Assembly (NCBI GenBank): GCA_947470895.1
Contig: CANIVF010000029.1
Span: forward strand, 1-54,210
Direction of reading: 5' to 3'
Source: Bacteroidota bacterium
Lineage (GTDB): Bacteria; Bacteroidota; Bacteroidia; Cytophagales; Cyclobacteriaceae
Length of the DNA stretch: 54,210 nucleotides
Position 1 is the first letter of the stretch, and every line of letters starts with the position of its first letter. The position numbers and the translations under genes were made by a program. Positions 8,922 to 18,724 of this stretch are shown in pieces. The notes under the pieces were generated by a model. The model was not told the DNA's origin and searched no databases. It saw only the letters and a program-made list of their open reading frames with translations.

Positions 8922-10183
8922 GTAAAAAACTACTGAATAAAACACTTCGTGTGTATATTCTATTCTCGTTGATTGTATTAATCATCAGTGCTCCCTTATT
9001 TTATTTCATTACTGAAAGACTTTTTATTGAAGATGCCGATGAAACGCTATTTCTCCATCAGAAAGAATTCTTTACCAACAATCTTCCTTCTTTGAAGGAG
9101 GAAGATATCGGGCTGTGGAATAAAGTCAGTCGTGATGTTAAAGTTGAGCAACCCACTTCTTTCCTTAAAAGAGATTCAGTTTTCTATCGCTTCTACCTGG
9201 ATACGCTAGCTAATGAAAATGAACCCTATCGAGTACTACTTTCTCCTGTTACTATTGAGGGAAAGCCGTACACGTTTATGGCCAGGGCTAACCTGATCGA
9301 AACGGAGGACTTAATCACAAGTATTGCAATACTATTTTTTCTGACTCTTACCCTACTGTTTACAGGTCTATTTTTTATCACACGCAGACTTTCGTTCAAA
9401 CTGTGGCAGCCATTTTATACAACGTTGGATCAAGTAGAACAATTTGAATTAGATAAGAATATAAAACCAAATTTTGTCCAACCCGATGTAGAAGAATTTG
9501 ATCGTTTGAATCAATCCATTAACCGATTACTTGAAAAGAACTTATCCGTTTATAAGAATCAAAAGGAGTTTATAGAGAATGCTGCCCACGAATTACAGAC
9601 GCCTCTGGCTGTTTTTCAGGCAAAGCTGGATGTGCTTGTCCAGCAAATTCCGCTCACCAATGAACTTGGAAATACATTATCACAACTTAATGAAGCTGTA
9701 TCGCGGTTGAGTCGGATTAATAAAAATCTGTTACTGCTTTCAAAAATTGAAAATGAACAATATGCAACAGTGGAGATAGTCTCTGTAAATGATATAGTGA
9801 AAAAACAGGTAATGTTCATAACCGAGCAAGCAGAAGATAAGAAGGTTGTGGTTAAAGCAGAGTCTATTGAACCGATCATGACCAGTGCCAATATCACGTT
9901 ACTGGAAATCGCTATTAGTAACCTATTGTTGAATGCCCTTCGCCATAATCACATGAATGGTCAAATTATGGTTAAGCTTCATCAAAATACATTAACTATA
10001 TCGAATACGGGTACACCATCTGCCCTTGCCACAGAAAAATTATTTAGACGTTTCTCGCATCCCGGATCGGAAGGCGGAAACGGTCTTGGTTTGGCCATTG
10101 TAAAGAAAATATGTGATTTACATGGATGGACGATCAGGTATGTCTATCAAAATGAAATGCACATTTTTCAACTTGTATTCTGA
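8918..10183 (+). CDS. Sensor histidine kinase
   Basis: This inner-membrane sensor kinase is partnered with the response regulator before it. Transmembrane helix 1 lies at ~10-32, a ~100-residue periplasmic sensor region follows, and helix 2 lies at ~133-155. The dimerisation and phosphotransfer helix has the H-box ENAAHELQTPLAVF with the phospho-His at residue 224. The N-box is EIAISNLLLNALRHN, and the G-box GGNGLGLAIVKKICDLHG is clear. The catalytic domain is compact and ends shortly after the G-box. I chose ATG 8918, which overlaps the regulator's stop codon, over ATG 8909. The signal is unknown. The linked pump, PepSY-like and PAP2 genes suggest envelope or toxic-compound stress. Confidence 0.92.
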   Translation: MSKKLLNKTLRVYILFSLIVLIISAPLFYFITERLFIEDADETLFLHQKEFFTNNLPSLKEEDIGLWNKVSRDVKVEQPTSFLKRDSVFYRFYLDTLANENEPYRVLLSPVTIEGKPYTFMARANLIETEDLITSIAILFFLTLTLLFTGLFFITRRLSFKLWQPFYTTLDQVEQFELDKNIKPNFVQPDVEEFDRLNQSINRLLEKNLSVYKNQKEFIENAAHELQTPLAVFQAKLDVLVQQIPLTNELGNTLSQLNEAVSRLSRINKNLLLLSKIENEQYATVEIVSVNDIVKKQVMFITEQAEDKKVVVKAESIEPIMTSANITLLEIAISNLLLNALRHNHMNGQIMVKLHQNTLTISNTGTPSALATEKLFRRFSHPGSEGGNGLGLAIVKKICDLHGWTIRYVYQNEMHIFQLVF

Positions 10184-10185
10184 AA

Positions 10186-10204
10186 TTCTAAAATTCTTCT
10201 AAAT
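10186..10204 (+). promoter_or_regulatory. Predicted response-regulator box before the YncE/pump operon
   Basis: TTCTAAAAT at 10186-10194 and TTCTAAAT at 10197-10204 form a tandem repeat with an 11-bp period. It matches the boxes at 8208 and 19134. A TTTG-containing -7-like sequence (ATCTTTGG) follows ~10 bp downstream. The YncE start is at 10243. It probably lets the adjacent two-component system drive the downstream propeller and efflux genes. Confidence 0.6.
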
Positions 10205-10242
10205 CACACTTCATCTTTGGTCTGAATTAACCCACTATTCAG

Positions 10243-11265
10243 ATGAAAAAGACGTTGATAACGCTGGCGCTAGCGGTAATTGTTTCTTCAGCTTTTGCAC
10301 AAACTCCGGGATTCCACCTCATAAAAAAAACAGTGATTGGTGGAGAAGGCGGTTGGGATTATCTTAGTGTAGATACCGAGAACAGAAGACTTTACATTTC
10401 CCACAGTACTCAGGTTGAAGTTTATAATGTTGACACGCATGAAAAGATTGGTGTAATCTCAAATCTTCAAGGAGTACATGGCGTGTTGGCGGTACCTAAA
10501 ACCGGAAGGGGCATTACCACAAATGGTCGAAGTAATACCGCTACCATTTTCGACTTAAAAACTCTGAAGCCGATCATTGAACTTCCCACGGGTAAGAATC
10601 CCGATGCCTTATTGTACGATCCATTTTCAAAACGTGTTTTTATTTTTAATCATAGTGATGTAACAACCACTGTAATTGATATTGTGGACGGTAAAGTGGT
10701 CGGTACTGTTGATGTTGGGGGAACAGCACTGGAAGCCGGAGTCACCGATGAAAAAGGTACCATTTATGTGAACCTGGAAGACGCCAGTGAGATCGTTTCT
10801 TTTGATGCCAGGACGCTGGCCATCAAGAACCGTTGGAAGATAAATCCCGGTGAAGAACCTACAGGATTAGCATTTGATCCTAAAACCCATCGACTCTTTA
10901 CGGTTTGTCACAATGAGCTAATGATGGTGTTGGATTCGGACAATGGAAAAATTATTACCCAGATCCCTATTGGCAAGCGTGTGGATGGTGCGGTTTTCGA
11001 TCCTTCCACAAAGAGTATCATCAGTTCAAATGGAGAAGGTACTATTACAGTCGTTCAGGAAGTTACTTCCAACGAATTTAAAGTTCTTGAAACTGTAAAG
11101 ACAGAAGTAGGAGCAAGAACCATTACCTACGATCCGAAGACGCATCATGTTTTCTTATCCACTGCCCAATATGGAGCCGTTCCGGCTGCAACACCTGAAA
11201 ATCCAAATCCGAGACCCAGCGTTGTTCCGGGCACCTTTATGATTTTGGAGTATGGAAGGAAATAA
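10243..11265 (+). CDS. YncE-like seven-bladed beta-propeller protein, exported
   Basis: This 340-residue exported protein has a cleavable signal peptide (MKKTLITLALAVIVSSAFAQ). The rest is a YVTN/YncE-type beta-propeller with repeated blades, for example GGWDYLSVDTENRRLYISH, GVTDEKGTIYVNLED and EPTGLAFDPKTHRLFTVCH. Such propellers act in the periplasm as binding or scaffold proteins, and some bind ligands or DNA in vitro. I see no catalytic residues. It is the first gene after a predicted response-regulator box and comes before a TolC/adaptor/RND set, so it is probably part of that stress response. The final ~20 residues (AAATPENPNPRPSVVPG) are Pro-rich, which is common for this subgroup. Confidence 0.85.
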   Translation: MKKTLITLALAVIVSSAFAQTPGFHLIKKTVIGGEGGWDYLSVDTENRRLYISHSTQVEVYNVDTHEKIGVISNLQGVHGVLAVPKTGRGITTNGRSNTATIFDLKTLKPIIELPTGKNPDALLYDPFSKRVFIFNHSDVTTTVIDIVDGKVVGTVDVGGTALEAGVTDEKGTIYVNLEDASEIVSFDARTLAIKNRWKINPGEEPTGLAFDPKTHRLFTVCHNELMMVLDSDNGKIITQIPIGKRVDGAVFDPSTKSIISSNGEGTITVVQEVTSNEFKVLETVKTEVGARTITYDPKTHHVFLSTAQYGAVPAATPENPNPRPSVVPGTFMILEYGRK

Positions 11266-11316
11266 TCGCTCACGTATAGTTCAGATCATTAGCATTAACC
11301 GATCCGTTGTGTCTCT

Positions 11317-12603
11317 ATGAGAATTCATTTAGCAAGTTCTTTTCTGTTTTTAATTTTAAGTTCTTCCATATTGAATGCACAGGATCTTGCTTTTTATATT
11401 GAGCAAGCAAAGATCAACAGTCCTTTAATTCAGGACAATAAAAATCAGAGCGAAGCGGCAAGGCTGGAAGTAGAACGTTTAAAGGCGTTTTATACAAAAG
11501 CCCAGGTGAGTCTTACCGGAAGTTACTTGTTCGCTCCGGTGATAACGAGAGACAATGGTCAGTCAAAATTAGAATTAAATCCATCGGGGGCATCAGAAAA
11601 TTATTCCGGCTATGATCTGGCATCAAGTAATGGAGGTGTGTATCAAGGCTTAGTAAATATCAATCAACCGCTGTTTAATGGCGCCCGTTATGAAACCACA
11701 GCTCAACAGACATTGATTGGTGCACAGATTAACGAGAACACGATACAACTCACCGCTCATGACCTGGAGAAGTTTGTAACCGATCAATACATTCTTTGCC
11801 TCCAGGATTATAAGCAAACAGAGTACCTCAGCAGCATGAGCAGGATTATCATTGAACAAAGGAATATCATTTCGAAGCTGGTGGAGAATGGTATTTCCAA
11901 GCAATCGGATCTTTCTTTACTGATCATTGAGCAGAAAACGCAGGAAACTGCGCTGAATACATTCAAGGCTACGTATCGTAGAGATTTAATGGACTTGCGT
12001 GTGTTATGCGGTATTTCAGATACTACCTACCAGGTATTAGATGACATTACCCTTCAACCAGGAGAGGATGTGGTTGTATCAAGGTTCGCTGAGAAATACA
12101 GGCTAGATAGCCTCAATCTCGTAGCTACTCAAAAGGTGTTTGAATTAAAGTACAAACCCGTAGTGGGTGCGTTTGCCAACACTGGATTGAATGCTGTTTA
12201 TGCACCGACTATTCCAAGCCGCTTTGGATTGAGCGCGGGTGTAAACTTCACGATGAATATTACCGATGGCAAGCAAAAAAGAATAACACAACAGCGCACA
12301 GCTGTTCTTATTCAATCAACAAGCCTGTATAAGAATTTCTTCTATAGCCAAAACAGCGTTCGCAAGAACAGGATACTGACTGAATTAACATCCATTAATG
12401 AACGGCTTACCCTGACGGAAGATCAGTTGAAAGAATACCAGAAACTTTTGGAATTCTACAAACAGGAATTAGGCCGAGGTCAAATATCGGTCATCAATTA
12501 CATCACTGTTTTAAAAAATATGACCATCACACAACGTGATTTCGTGTTGCTTCAAACAAATAAAGAGCTTCTCATTAACCTTTACAATTATTGGAATTGG
12601 TAA
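11317..12603 (+). CDS. TolC-family outer membrane efflux protein
   Basis: This 428-residue outer-membrane channel of a tripartite pump has a signal peptide at ~1-22 ending in LNAQ. Long helical heptad-like stretches follow, typical of the TolC/OEP fold, with alternating helical hairpins and beta segments (for example ENGISKQSDLSLLIIEQKTQETALNTF and the duplicated LTEDQLKEYQKLLEFYKQELGRGQIS region). It lies 51 bp after the YncE-like gene and 4 bp before the adaptor gene, so it is in one operon. It should form the exit duct for the RND transporter encoded two genes downstream. Confidence 0.85.
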   Translation: MRIHLASSFLFLILSSSILNAQDLAFYIEQAKINSPLIQDNKNQSEAARLEVERLKAFYTKAQVSLTGSYLFAPVITRDNGQSKLELNPSGASENYSGYDLASSNGGVYQGLVNINQPLFNGARYETTAQQTLIGAQINENTIQLTAHDLEKFVTDQYILCLQDYKQTEYLSSMSRIIIEQRNIISKLVENGISKQSDLSLLIIEQKTQETALNTFKATYRRDLMDLRVLCGISDTTYQVLDDITLQPGEDVVVSRFAEKYRLDSLNLVATQKVFELKYKPVVGAFANTGLNAVYAPTIPSRFGLSAGVNFTMNITDGKQKRITQQRTAVLIQSTSLYKNFFYSQNSVRKNRILTELTSINERLTLTEDQLKEYQKLLEFYKQELGRGQISVINYITVLKNMTITQRDFVLLQTNKELLINLYNYWNW

Positions 12604-12607
12604 TACT

Positions 12608-13525
12608 ATGCGGATAGATTTTAAACTCGTTATCGTACTCACTTTCATAGTGACTGCCTGTAACAAACCGGTTATAGAAGAAGATTCAGCTATAAAAGCA
12701 AAAGTTTCCGTTGATGTCACCGGGCTGAGCACAGGCATTGTTAAAGATGAACTCACGTTGTTTGCCAACACACTGTACTTAAAGCGAAATGTAGTGACAT
12801 CGCCCATTCCGGCATTCATTACACAGGTGTTTATTAAACTTGGTGAACCGGTGAAGGAAGGTCAATTACTGTATGTGTTGGAAACAAAAGAACGAAGAGC
12901 GCTGGGATCACAAGCGGTGATGCCTGATTCAGCTTCAACTTCTTATGGCAGGATCAGTGTAAAAGCTCCGGCATCGGGAATCATTAGCACATTGGATAAG
13001 CAGCAAATTGGCGATTATGTTTTAGAAGGAGCTCAATTATGTACCATCGCTGAAAGCAGTGCCCTGGCCTTTGCTGTAAATGTACCGTTTGAATTCAGTG
13101 CTTATGCAAAGTCGGGAGCAAAGTGTATGCTGCTTATGCCTGACAACTCCCTTCATCCGGCACGGTTCACAACTCCACTCACTACGATGAACGCACTGGC
13201 TCAAACACAAACGATCCTCGCTAAATCAGATGAGCGGATGTTTCTTCCCGAAAATCTGATTGTTAAAGTATTGGTTAATAAAAGCGCAGATGTTAAGAAA
13301 CAGATTCTTCCCAGGATGGCTGTGCTCAGTGATGAGATGATGGAAAAATTCTGGGTGATGAAATTACTCAACGACAGCACGGCAATTAAAGTGGATGTTA
13401 CACCGGGAACGATGAACAAAGAGTCGGTAGAAATTATTACTCCTTTGTTTACCGTGGATGATAAATTTCTCATCTCAGGAAACTACGGTCTTCCGGATAC
13501 TGCATTTGTAAGAGTGAACCATTAA
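12608..13525 (+). CDS. RND efflux periplasmic adaptor (membrane fusion protein), lipoprotein
   Basis: This is a membrane-fusion lipoprotein linking the RND pump to the TolC channel. I chose ATG 12608, which gives MRIDFKLVIVLTFIVTACNKP with a lipobox ending at Cys. The longer ORF from 12536 runs back into the TolC gene. Barrel-sandwich (lipoyl-like) halves are visible: PIPAFITQVFIKLGEPVKEGQLLYVLE, then SVKAPASGIISTLDKQQIGDYVLEGAQL. The coiled-coil hairpin between them is very short or missing, so this is a minimal adaptor (305 residues versus ~370-400). It sits between the TolC and RND genes with almost no spacing. Confidence 0.85.
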   Translation: MRIDFKLVIVLTFIVTACNKPVIEEDSAIKAKVSVDVTGLSTGIVKDELTLFANTLYLKRNVVTSPIPAFITQVFIKLGEPVKEGQLLYVLETKERRALGSQAVMPDSASTSYGRISVKAPASGIISTLDKQQIGDYVLEGAQLCTIAESSALAFAVNVPFEFSAYAKSGAKCMLLMPDNSLHPARFTTPLTTMNALAQTQTILAKSDERMFLPENLIVKVLVNKSADVKKQILPRMAVLSDEMMEKFWVMKLLNDSTAIKVDVTPGTMNKESVEIITPLFTVDDKFLISGNYGLPDTAFVRVNH

Positions 13526-13542
13526 TAGTAAGTGCAGCCACT

Positions 13543-16500
13543 ATGACTTCGTCTAAAAGTTACTTTCAGATTTTTGCTAAACCGATCTTGTTTGTCGGGA
13601 TATTACTATTGGTCGCTGGCACATTTTCCTTCACCCGCATGCAGACAAATTTGTTTCCGGAAGTTTTGTTTCCACGCATCACCATCATTGCAGACGCGGG
13701 ACAATTACCGATAGACCGCATGATGATCACGGTTACCAAGCCTCTTGAAAGTGCAGTAAAAAGAGTACAAGGCGTAACCATTGTTAAAAGTAGCACCAGT
13801 CGCGGGGTGTGCACCATTGATATTTTCTTCGATTGGGGCCTCGACACCTACGCCAAGAAAATTCAGGTTGAAAGCAGGATCAATGAGATCAAAAATTTTC
13901 TGCCTCCAGGGGTAAACCTCTCCATTGAAGCGATGAACCAATCGCTATTCCCTGTATATGGTTATACGCTTGAAAGCAACGATTATAGTCAAGTCGCTTT
14001 GCGCGATCAGGCGAACTTATTATTGCGACCAATTTTTTCTCAGGTAAAAGGAATATCCAATGTTGTGGTGCGAGGTGGCAGAGCAAAAGATTTTGTCGTC
14101 ATCCCTGATCCGCTTAAACTATCTTCCCTGGGTCTTACCCCAACTTCAATTATTGCCGTTTTCAATGCTAACAATTTCGTACTCTCTAACGGTTATCTTT
14201 CCGATTACCGGAGGCTTTATCTTTCCTTGACCGATACAAGGGTCGATGATCTTGAAACGTTAAAAGATATCATTTTAAAGAATGACGGTAATCGAATCAT
14301 ACGGGTGAGGGATGTAGCCACGATTGAGATACAGGAGCAGCAGGAATTTTTGATTATCAATGCCAATGGCAGTAATGCGGTTTTGATTGATTTGGTAAAG
14401 CAGCCAGGCATAAATCTCATTGATTTTGCCAAAGATGTTGAAGAGAAAGCCACTGAAGCCAGAAAACTTTTGCCGAAAGGATATGAATTAAAACCGTACT
14501 ACAATCAAAGCGCATTTGTTGGAGACAGCATTGACAGTGTTGTGAAAACGATCTATGAAGGTTTGATTCTCGCCCTGATTGTGATGGTTATTTTCCTGCG
14601 TTCATGGAGATCCAGTTTAGTCGTGATGCTCACCATTCCGGTAACGGTGGCCTTTACCATTCTGGTACTTTACCTGGCCGGTATAACGATCAACATTATG
14701 TCGCTGGGTGCTATTGCAGCCTCTATAGGACTTATCATTGATGATGCTATTGTTATTATTGAACAAATCTATCGTGGTCATGAAGACCATCCAGAGAAGG
14801 ACCGTTTCACGGTAGTGAAAGAAGCCATTCATGATTTGTTCCCTGCCATGATTGGCTCTTCGCTGGCAACCATTGTCATCCATTTTCCATTCCGCTTAAT
14901 GAGCGGATTAGCCGGTAGTTTTTTCAGAGAACTATCTGATACGATGCAATTGACGATGGTCACGTCTTTTTTAGTTACGTGGTTACTCTTGCCGGTACTC
15001 CATCTCATGATTGGTTATAAAGCGTCATTAAAACCACATACCCATAACGCAACAGATTCGGTCAATCGACTCTCTTGGCTTACGTGGTTTTTCAATAAAC
15101 CAATAATTGCTATGCTCTTGGTAGTGGGGTTGGTTTCATCTGCATGGTGGGCCTCCACAAAACTGGAAACGGGCTTCCTCCCCGAATTGGACGAGGGTAC
15201 CATCGTATTGGATTATATCTCACCTGCCGGAACATCACTGGAAGAGACCGATGCGATCTGTAAAGAAATTGAGAAGATTGTTGATGCTCATCCCGATGTA
15301 GAATCCTATTCACGGAGAACTGGGATACATATGGCGTTCAAAAGTGACCCGTCAAACATTGGTGATTATTCTATTCAACTGAGACAGGACAGAACAAAAA
15401 CAACTGATGAAGTCATCAATGAACTTCGAAAAGATATTGAAGCGAATGTAGTGGCCATGGAGGAAATATCTTTTGGCCAGCGTATTTCTGATTTGCTTGG
15501 TGATTTGATGAGTACACCACAACCTATTCAAATAAAAATATTTGGTGATGACTATGCCCTCTTAAAAGTATTCGCTGGAAAAGCAGATACACTGCTGCAA
15601 CAGATACCCGGCATTACCGATATTAATAATGGATTAGTTACTGCTGGCCCTTCCATTATATTCGTTCCCGATCAGGAGAAGTTGAGTTTGTATAAAATAT
15701 CGTTATTGGATTTTCAAACTCAACTTACAGCCTACACCGCTGGTGTTCCTTTGGGACTGAATGCAAACGTGGCTACGCCATCACCTTTCCAGGCAGCAAT
15801 GACAGGTGGTTTGCAAATCGGCCTGCTTCAGGATGGCGAACAAATGCGCAGGATTTTACTTCGCTTTACAAATTTCAAAGACAATAATCTGGAACTCTTG
15901 AAACGGCAATTAATCTTTTTGCCAGATGGGACAACAAGACCTCTTTCATTTTTCTGTGATGTGAAAATTATCCCTGGAGAAATTGAATACCGAAGGGAGG
16001 ACTTGAAATCCGCTGTGATCGTAACGGCCCGTTTAGAAAATCGTGACTTAGGAAGTGCGATAAAAGACATTCAAAAAAAGCTCAGCGCAGAACTGCCTTT
16101 GCCCCAAGGTTACACGATTGTATATGGTGGTGCGTATGCAGAGCAACAACAATCCTTTAAAGAATTGTTGACCATTTTAGCAATGGCTATCCTGTTGGTG
16201 TTTGGTGTGATGATGTTCCTATTCAAAGAATGGAGAATATCAGTACTGCTGTTATTTATTTCCGTGACCGCCATCAGTGGATGTATACTCGCTCTTTATA
16301 CGGTGGGAATTCCATTAAACGTGAGCAGTTATACAGGTATTATTATGATTGTGGGGATCATTGCGGAAAATGCCATTTTTACTGTCAATCAATTCAGACA
16401 AAACATGAAAGCAACAGGTGATGTCGATCAGGCAATCAACTATGCCATAGCTTTGCGCATTCGGCCTAAACTCATGACAGCGATTGGGGCTATTTTGGCC

Positions 16501-16641
16501 TTAATGCCCCTGGCGTTGGGTATTGGCCTGGGCGCACAAATGCAACAACCTTTAGCCGTTGCTGTTATAGGAGGATTTATAGCGGGGCTGCCATTACTCT
16601 TGCTCGTGCTTCCAAGCTTTATTAGAGTGTTATATAAATAA
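13543..16641 (+). CDS. RND-family efflux transporter permease
   Basis: This 1032-residue inner-membrane, proton-driven exporter has the AcrB-type layout. TM1 is followed by a large periplasmic loop (VTKPLESAVKRVQGV, motif-A-like), then a TM bundle at ~330-480, a second periplasmic loop, and a TM bundle at ~850-1030. TM4 carries IGLIIDDAIVIIEQIYRG with the paired acidic residues that relay protons. This DD pattern is closer to hydrophobe/amphiphile pumps than to the heavy-metal class, whose motif DFGLIVDGAVIIVE is seen in the CzcA-like gene at 32975-36127. The substrate is unknown; bile-salt-, drug- or lipid-like compounds are plausible. It is the last gene of the operon. Confidence 0.88.
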   Translation: MTSSKSYFQIFAKPILFVGILLLVAGTFSFTRMQTNLFPEVLFPRITIIADAGQLPIDRMMITVTKPLESAVKRVQGVTIVKSSTSRGVCTIDIFFDWGLDTYAKKIQVESRINEIKNFLPPGVNLSIEAMNQSLFPVYGYTLESNDYSQVALRDQANLLLRPIFSQVKGISNVVVRGGRAKDFVVIPDPLKLSSLGLTPTSIIAVFNANNFVLSNGYLSDYRRLYLSLTDTRVDDLETLKDIILKNDGNRIIRVRDVATIEIQEQQEFLIINANGSNAVLIDLVKQPGINLIDFAKDVEEKATEARKLLPKGYELKPYYNQSAFVGDSIDSVVKTIYEGLILALIVMVIFLRSWRSSLVVMLTIPVTVAFTILVLYLAGITINIMSLGAIAASIGLIIDDAIVIIEQIYRGHEDHPEKDRFTVVKEAIHDLFPAMIGSSLATIVIHFPFRLMSGLAGSFFRELSDTMQLTMVTSFLVTWLLLPVLHLMIGYKASLKPHTHNATDSVNRLSWLTWFFNKPIIAMLLVVGLVSSAWWASTKLETGFLPELDEGTIVLDYISPAGTSLEETDAICKEIEKIVDAHPDVESYSRRTGIHMAFKSDPSNIGDYSIQLRQDRTKTTDEVINELRKDIEANVVAMEEISFGQRISDLLGDLMSTPQPIQIKIFGDDYALLKVFAGKADTLLQQIPGITDINNGLVTAGPSIIFVPDQEKLSLYKISLLDFQTQLTAYTAGVPLGLNANVATPSPFQAAMTGGLQIGLLQDGEQMRRILLRFTNFKDNNLELLKRQLIFLPDGTTRPLSFFCDVKIIPGEIEYRREDLKSAVIVTARLENRDLGSAIKDIQKKLSAELPLPQGYTIVYGGAYAEQQQSFKELLTILAMAILLVFGVMMFLFKEWRISVLLLFISVTAISGCILALYTVGIPLNVSSYTGIIMIVGIIAENAIFTVNQFRQNMKATGDVDQAINYAIALRIRPKLMTAIGAILALMPLALGIGLGAQMQQPLAVAVIGGFIAGLPLLLLVLPSFIRVLYK

Positions 16642-16659
16642 GTTCTTCAGCAATAATTA

Positions 16660-18009
16660 TTATTTTATTCTAAAAGAATATGCTGTTCGAATTCCGAACA
16701 ATTGCATGGTTAGATTTTGTTGTCCAACGTTTCCGAGGCTATTCTCATAAAAGAGTGCCGTTTCAAATTGGTTTTTCTTTTTAACAAGCTTACTAATACC
16801 CAAGGCTACATTTAAAGTTCCTGCATAGAATCCCCTATTATCCTTTTGCTCAAGGGTATTAATGGTGAGGTCGGATTCAGCTGGTCGTCCGGGATAGGGA
16901 TATTGATATAAATATTCATTACGCAATGAGAAATAGGGTGTGTATCCGGCCTTTATCACCAATTGATGCTTTCGGGTTAACCACCATCTATACTTTAGGT
17001 TTACAGGTAAAGAAAGCGTTCGAGTAGTTATTTCAACACTTTCTGGATTTCCTAATTCAGGATTCAAGTTGGGAAGATTAAGCGATTGAAAATTCTCGTT
17101 GATCGTAAATTTTGTACTTAGATAATCAACAGATGTTTCAAAACTCCAATGCGGGGAAACAATCCATTCTGCTGTTAATCCCAATCTAGGGGCTAAACTA
17201 CCTGAGCCTTGCGAGTAAACACTCTTTACAGCATCCAAATGCGGAGCTAAATTTATTCCAATACCGTTGGTATAGTTATGCGCCTCAATCTTGTTTACCA
17301 TTTTACTTGATATTCGATTCTTTAACCTTACCGAAGGCAAATCTAGTTTTATATTTTCTGTAGACTCATCTGCTTCAAGGGTATCACTTTCATAAATTAT
17401 ATTGAGATGAGAAGGAGACTCGAAAGTATATGACGTGTGACGTATCTGCCTGATTCTATCGGTGATAAGAAGATAAGCTTCTCCATCCTTTGTTTCTAAT
17501 ACATCTTCCTCCTCCAGTCTTTCCAAAATATCAAGTGGCAGCGAGCTAATAGTACCTAAGTGAAATTTAGTATTAGTGTTGAGTATAGAATTACCTGTGT
17601 TTTTAATATTATCTTGACTTGCGATTGTATTTTGAGCTTCAGTAAATTGAGCAACTTTTTTATCAGTTGGATTAATTATAAATACAGATGGTTGCTGTTG
17701 ATTGCTTTTTAACTGATTAATCACCATTGTAAGAGAATCAATAACCTCATGACTTAATTCTCTATTTAAATCGGCTACATTGTTTTCCTTTTTATCAAAA
17801 CCATACCAAAGTATAAAACCATTCAATAGTGTGAATAAGATAAATGAGGCGGCTACAAAAGCTTCAGTACGATATTTTGAATACCAGGGAAGCGAAGGAA
17901 ATGAGGACATGTGATCATGGAAACTAGCCAACGCATTAGGGCCAATGTCCGGGTGCTCATAACCCTCAAATTTATCTTTCAATAAATCATCAAAATTATT
18001 ATCATCCAT
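16660..18009 (-). CDS. Membrane-anchored partner of ECF sigma factor with C-terminal beta-barrel-like domain
   Basis: This 449-residue protein is co-transcribed with the ECF sigma gene; its ATG overlaps the sigma stop by 8 bp. The N-terminal cytoplasmic segment (DDNNFDDLLKDKFEGYEHPDI) resembles the short sigma-binding region of Bacteroidota anti-sigma proteins. A single TM helix lies near 45-68 (AFVAASFILFTLLNGFILWYGF). A low-complexity periplasmic linker follows, then a ~200-residue Tyr/Asn-rich region with alternating strands (GLTAEWIVSPHWSFETSVDYLS, LPVNLKYRWWLTRKHQLVIKAGYTPYFSL, ending AYSFRIK) that looks like a porin-type barrel. This architecture is common next to ECF sigma genes in this phylum. 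It probably acts as an anti-sigma factor, but this is inferred from context. Confidence 0.7.
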   Translation of the reverse strand: MDDNNFDDLLKDKFEGYEHPDIGPNALASFHDHMSSFPSLPWYSKYRTEAFVAASFILFTLLNGFILWYGFDKKENNVADLNRELSHEVIDSLTMVINQLKSNQQQPSVFIINPTDKKVAQFTEAQNTIASQDNIKNTGNSILNTNTKFHLGTISSLPLDILERLEEEDVLETKDGEAYLLITDRIRQIRHTSYTFESPSHLNIIYESDTLEADESTENIKLDLPSVRLKNRISSKMVNKIEAHNYTNGIGINLAPHLDAVKSVYSQGSGSLAPRLGLTAEWIVSPHWSFETSVDYLSTKFTINENFQSLNLPNLNPELGNPESVEITTRTLSLPVNLKYRWWLTRKHQLVIKAGYTPYFSLRNEYLYQYPYPGRPAESDLTINTLEQKDNRGFYAGTLNVALGISKLVKKKNQFETALFYENSLGNVGQQNLTMQLFGIRTAYSFRIK

Positions 18010-18562
18010 TTTCTTCAATTTTTTTTTCGAACTCTAAACTCAAGGCTTTTTTTAATTTAGTTCGTGCTACATTCAAGTTAGATTTTGACGTGCCTACGCT
18101 TATATTTAGTTTCTGTGCAATCTCATCATGTTGGTATCCTTCTATCGCATGTAAATTGAAAACGATTTGATAAGAGGGAGGAAGTTGTTGGATAGCTCTG
18201 ATAATAACTTCTTCTGACATATTGCTCAAGATATCAGGAGTCAATTGTTCAATTTTCATATGCGATATGTCCACATTATGATAGTGCTTTTCATTTCTTC
18301 GGTAATTATCAATACAAGCGTTGATCATTATTTTGCGAAGCCATCCTCTAAATGATAGACTCGGGATGTATTTGTCTGCATTCGACATTATTTTATAAAA
18401 TCCATCATTCACAATTTCCAGTGCTTCTTCTTGCGAACGACTGTATCGAATACAAATACCCAAAGCAAAACGATAGTGCTGCGTGTAGAGTTGGTCCTGC
18501 GCTTTGCGGTCTCCTTTTCTACAACCCTCTAGAATTATACGGATGTCCTGGTCTTCTTTAAT
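18002..18562 (-). CDS. ECF RNA polymerase sigma factor (sigma-70 family), start uncertain
   Basis: Region 2 is visible as LYTQHYRFALGICIRYSRSQEEALEIVNDGFYKI and SFRGWLRKIMINACIDNYRR. Region 4 is QLPPSYQIVFNLHAIEGYQHDEIAQKLNISVGTSKSNLNVARTKLKKAL. An annotated start at TTG 18463 would remove part of region 2. In-frame coding continues upstream (EGCRKGDRKAQDQ) until a TGA, with no ATG, GTG or TTG in between. The extended form shown here begins at a rare ATT codon (18562) and gives 186 residues, the normal ECF length. A disrupted start codon or a frameshift near 18.57 kb is the alternative. It is followed by its likely anti-sigma partner. Confidence 0.75.
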   Translation of the reverse strand: MKEDQDIRIILEGCRKGDRKAQDQLYTQHYRFALGICIRYSRSQEEALEIVNDGFYKIMSNADKYIPSLSFRGWLRKIMINACIDNYRRNEKHYHNVDISHMKIEQLTPDILSNMSEEVIIRAIQQLPPSYQIVFNLHAIEGYQHDEIAQKLNISVGTSKSNLNVARTKLKKALSLEFEKKIEENG

Positions 18563-18634
18563 GTGGCGAGATTTAGAGGTTTTAGAGGCTCATGATCTAT
18601 CTAGGCAAATGTAATACGCAAGTATTTCAAAGAA

Positions 18635-18671
18635 GGTTGGTTGGGAAATATATAAATTTTAGCAACCAACC
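18635..18671. repeat. Inverted repeat GGTTGGTTG / CAACCAACC
   Basis: Nine-base perfect arms (18635-18643 and 18663-18671) flank a 19-base AT-rich loop. It lies in the divergent region between the ECF sigma gene (minus) and the first PepSY-like gene (plus). It could be an operator or promoter element for either. No T-run follows, so it is unlikely to be a terminator. Confidence 0.45.
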
Positions 18672-18724
18672 ATCTATACCTACAGAGCGTAAGGGGTTTG
18701 ATAGTCCATTAAACTAACCTTATT

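Noticed and set aside
18635-18671. The GGTTGGTTG inverted repeat as a terminator
   Set aside because: No T-run follows on either strand and it lies between divergent genes.
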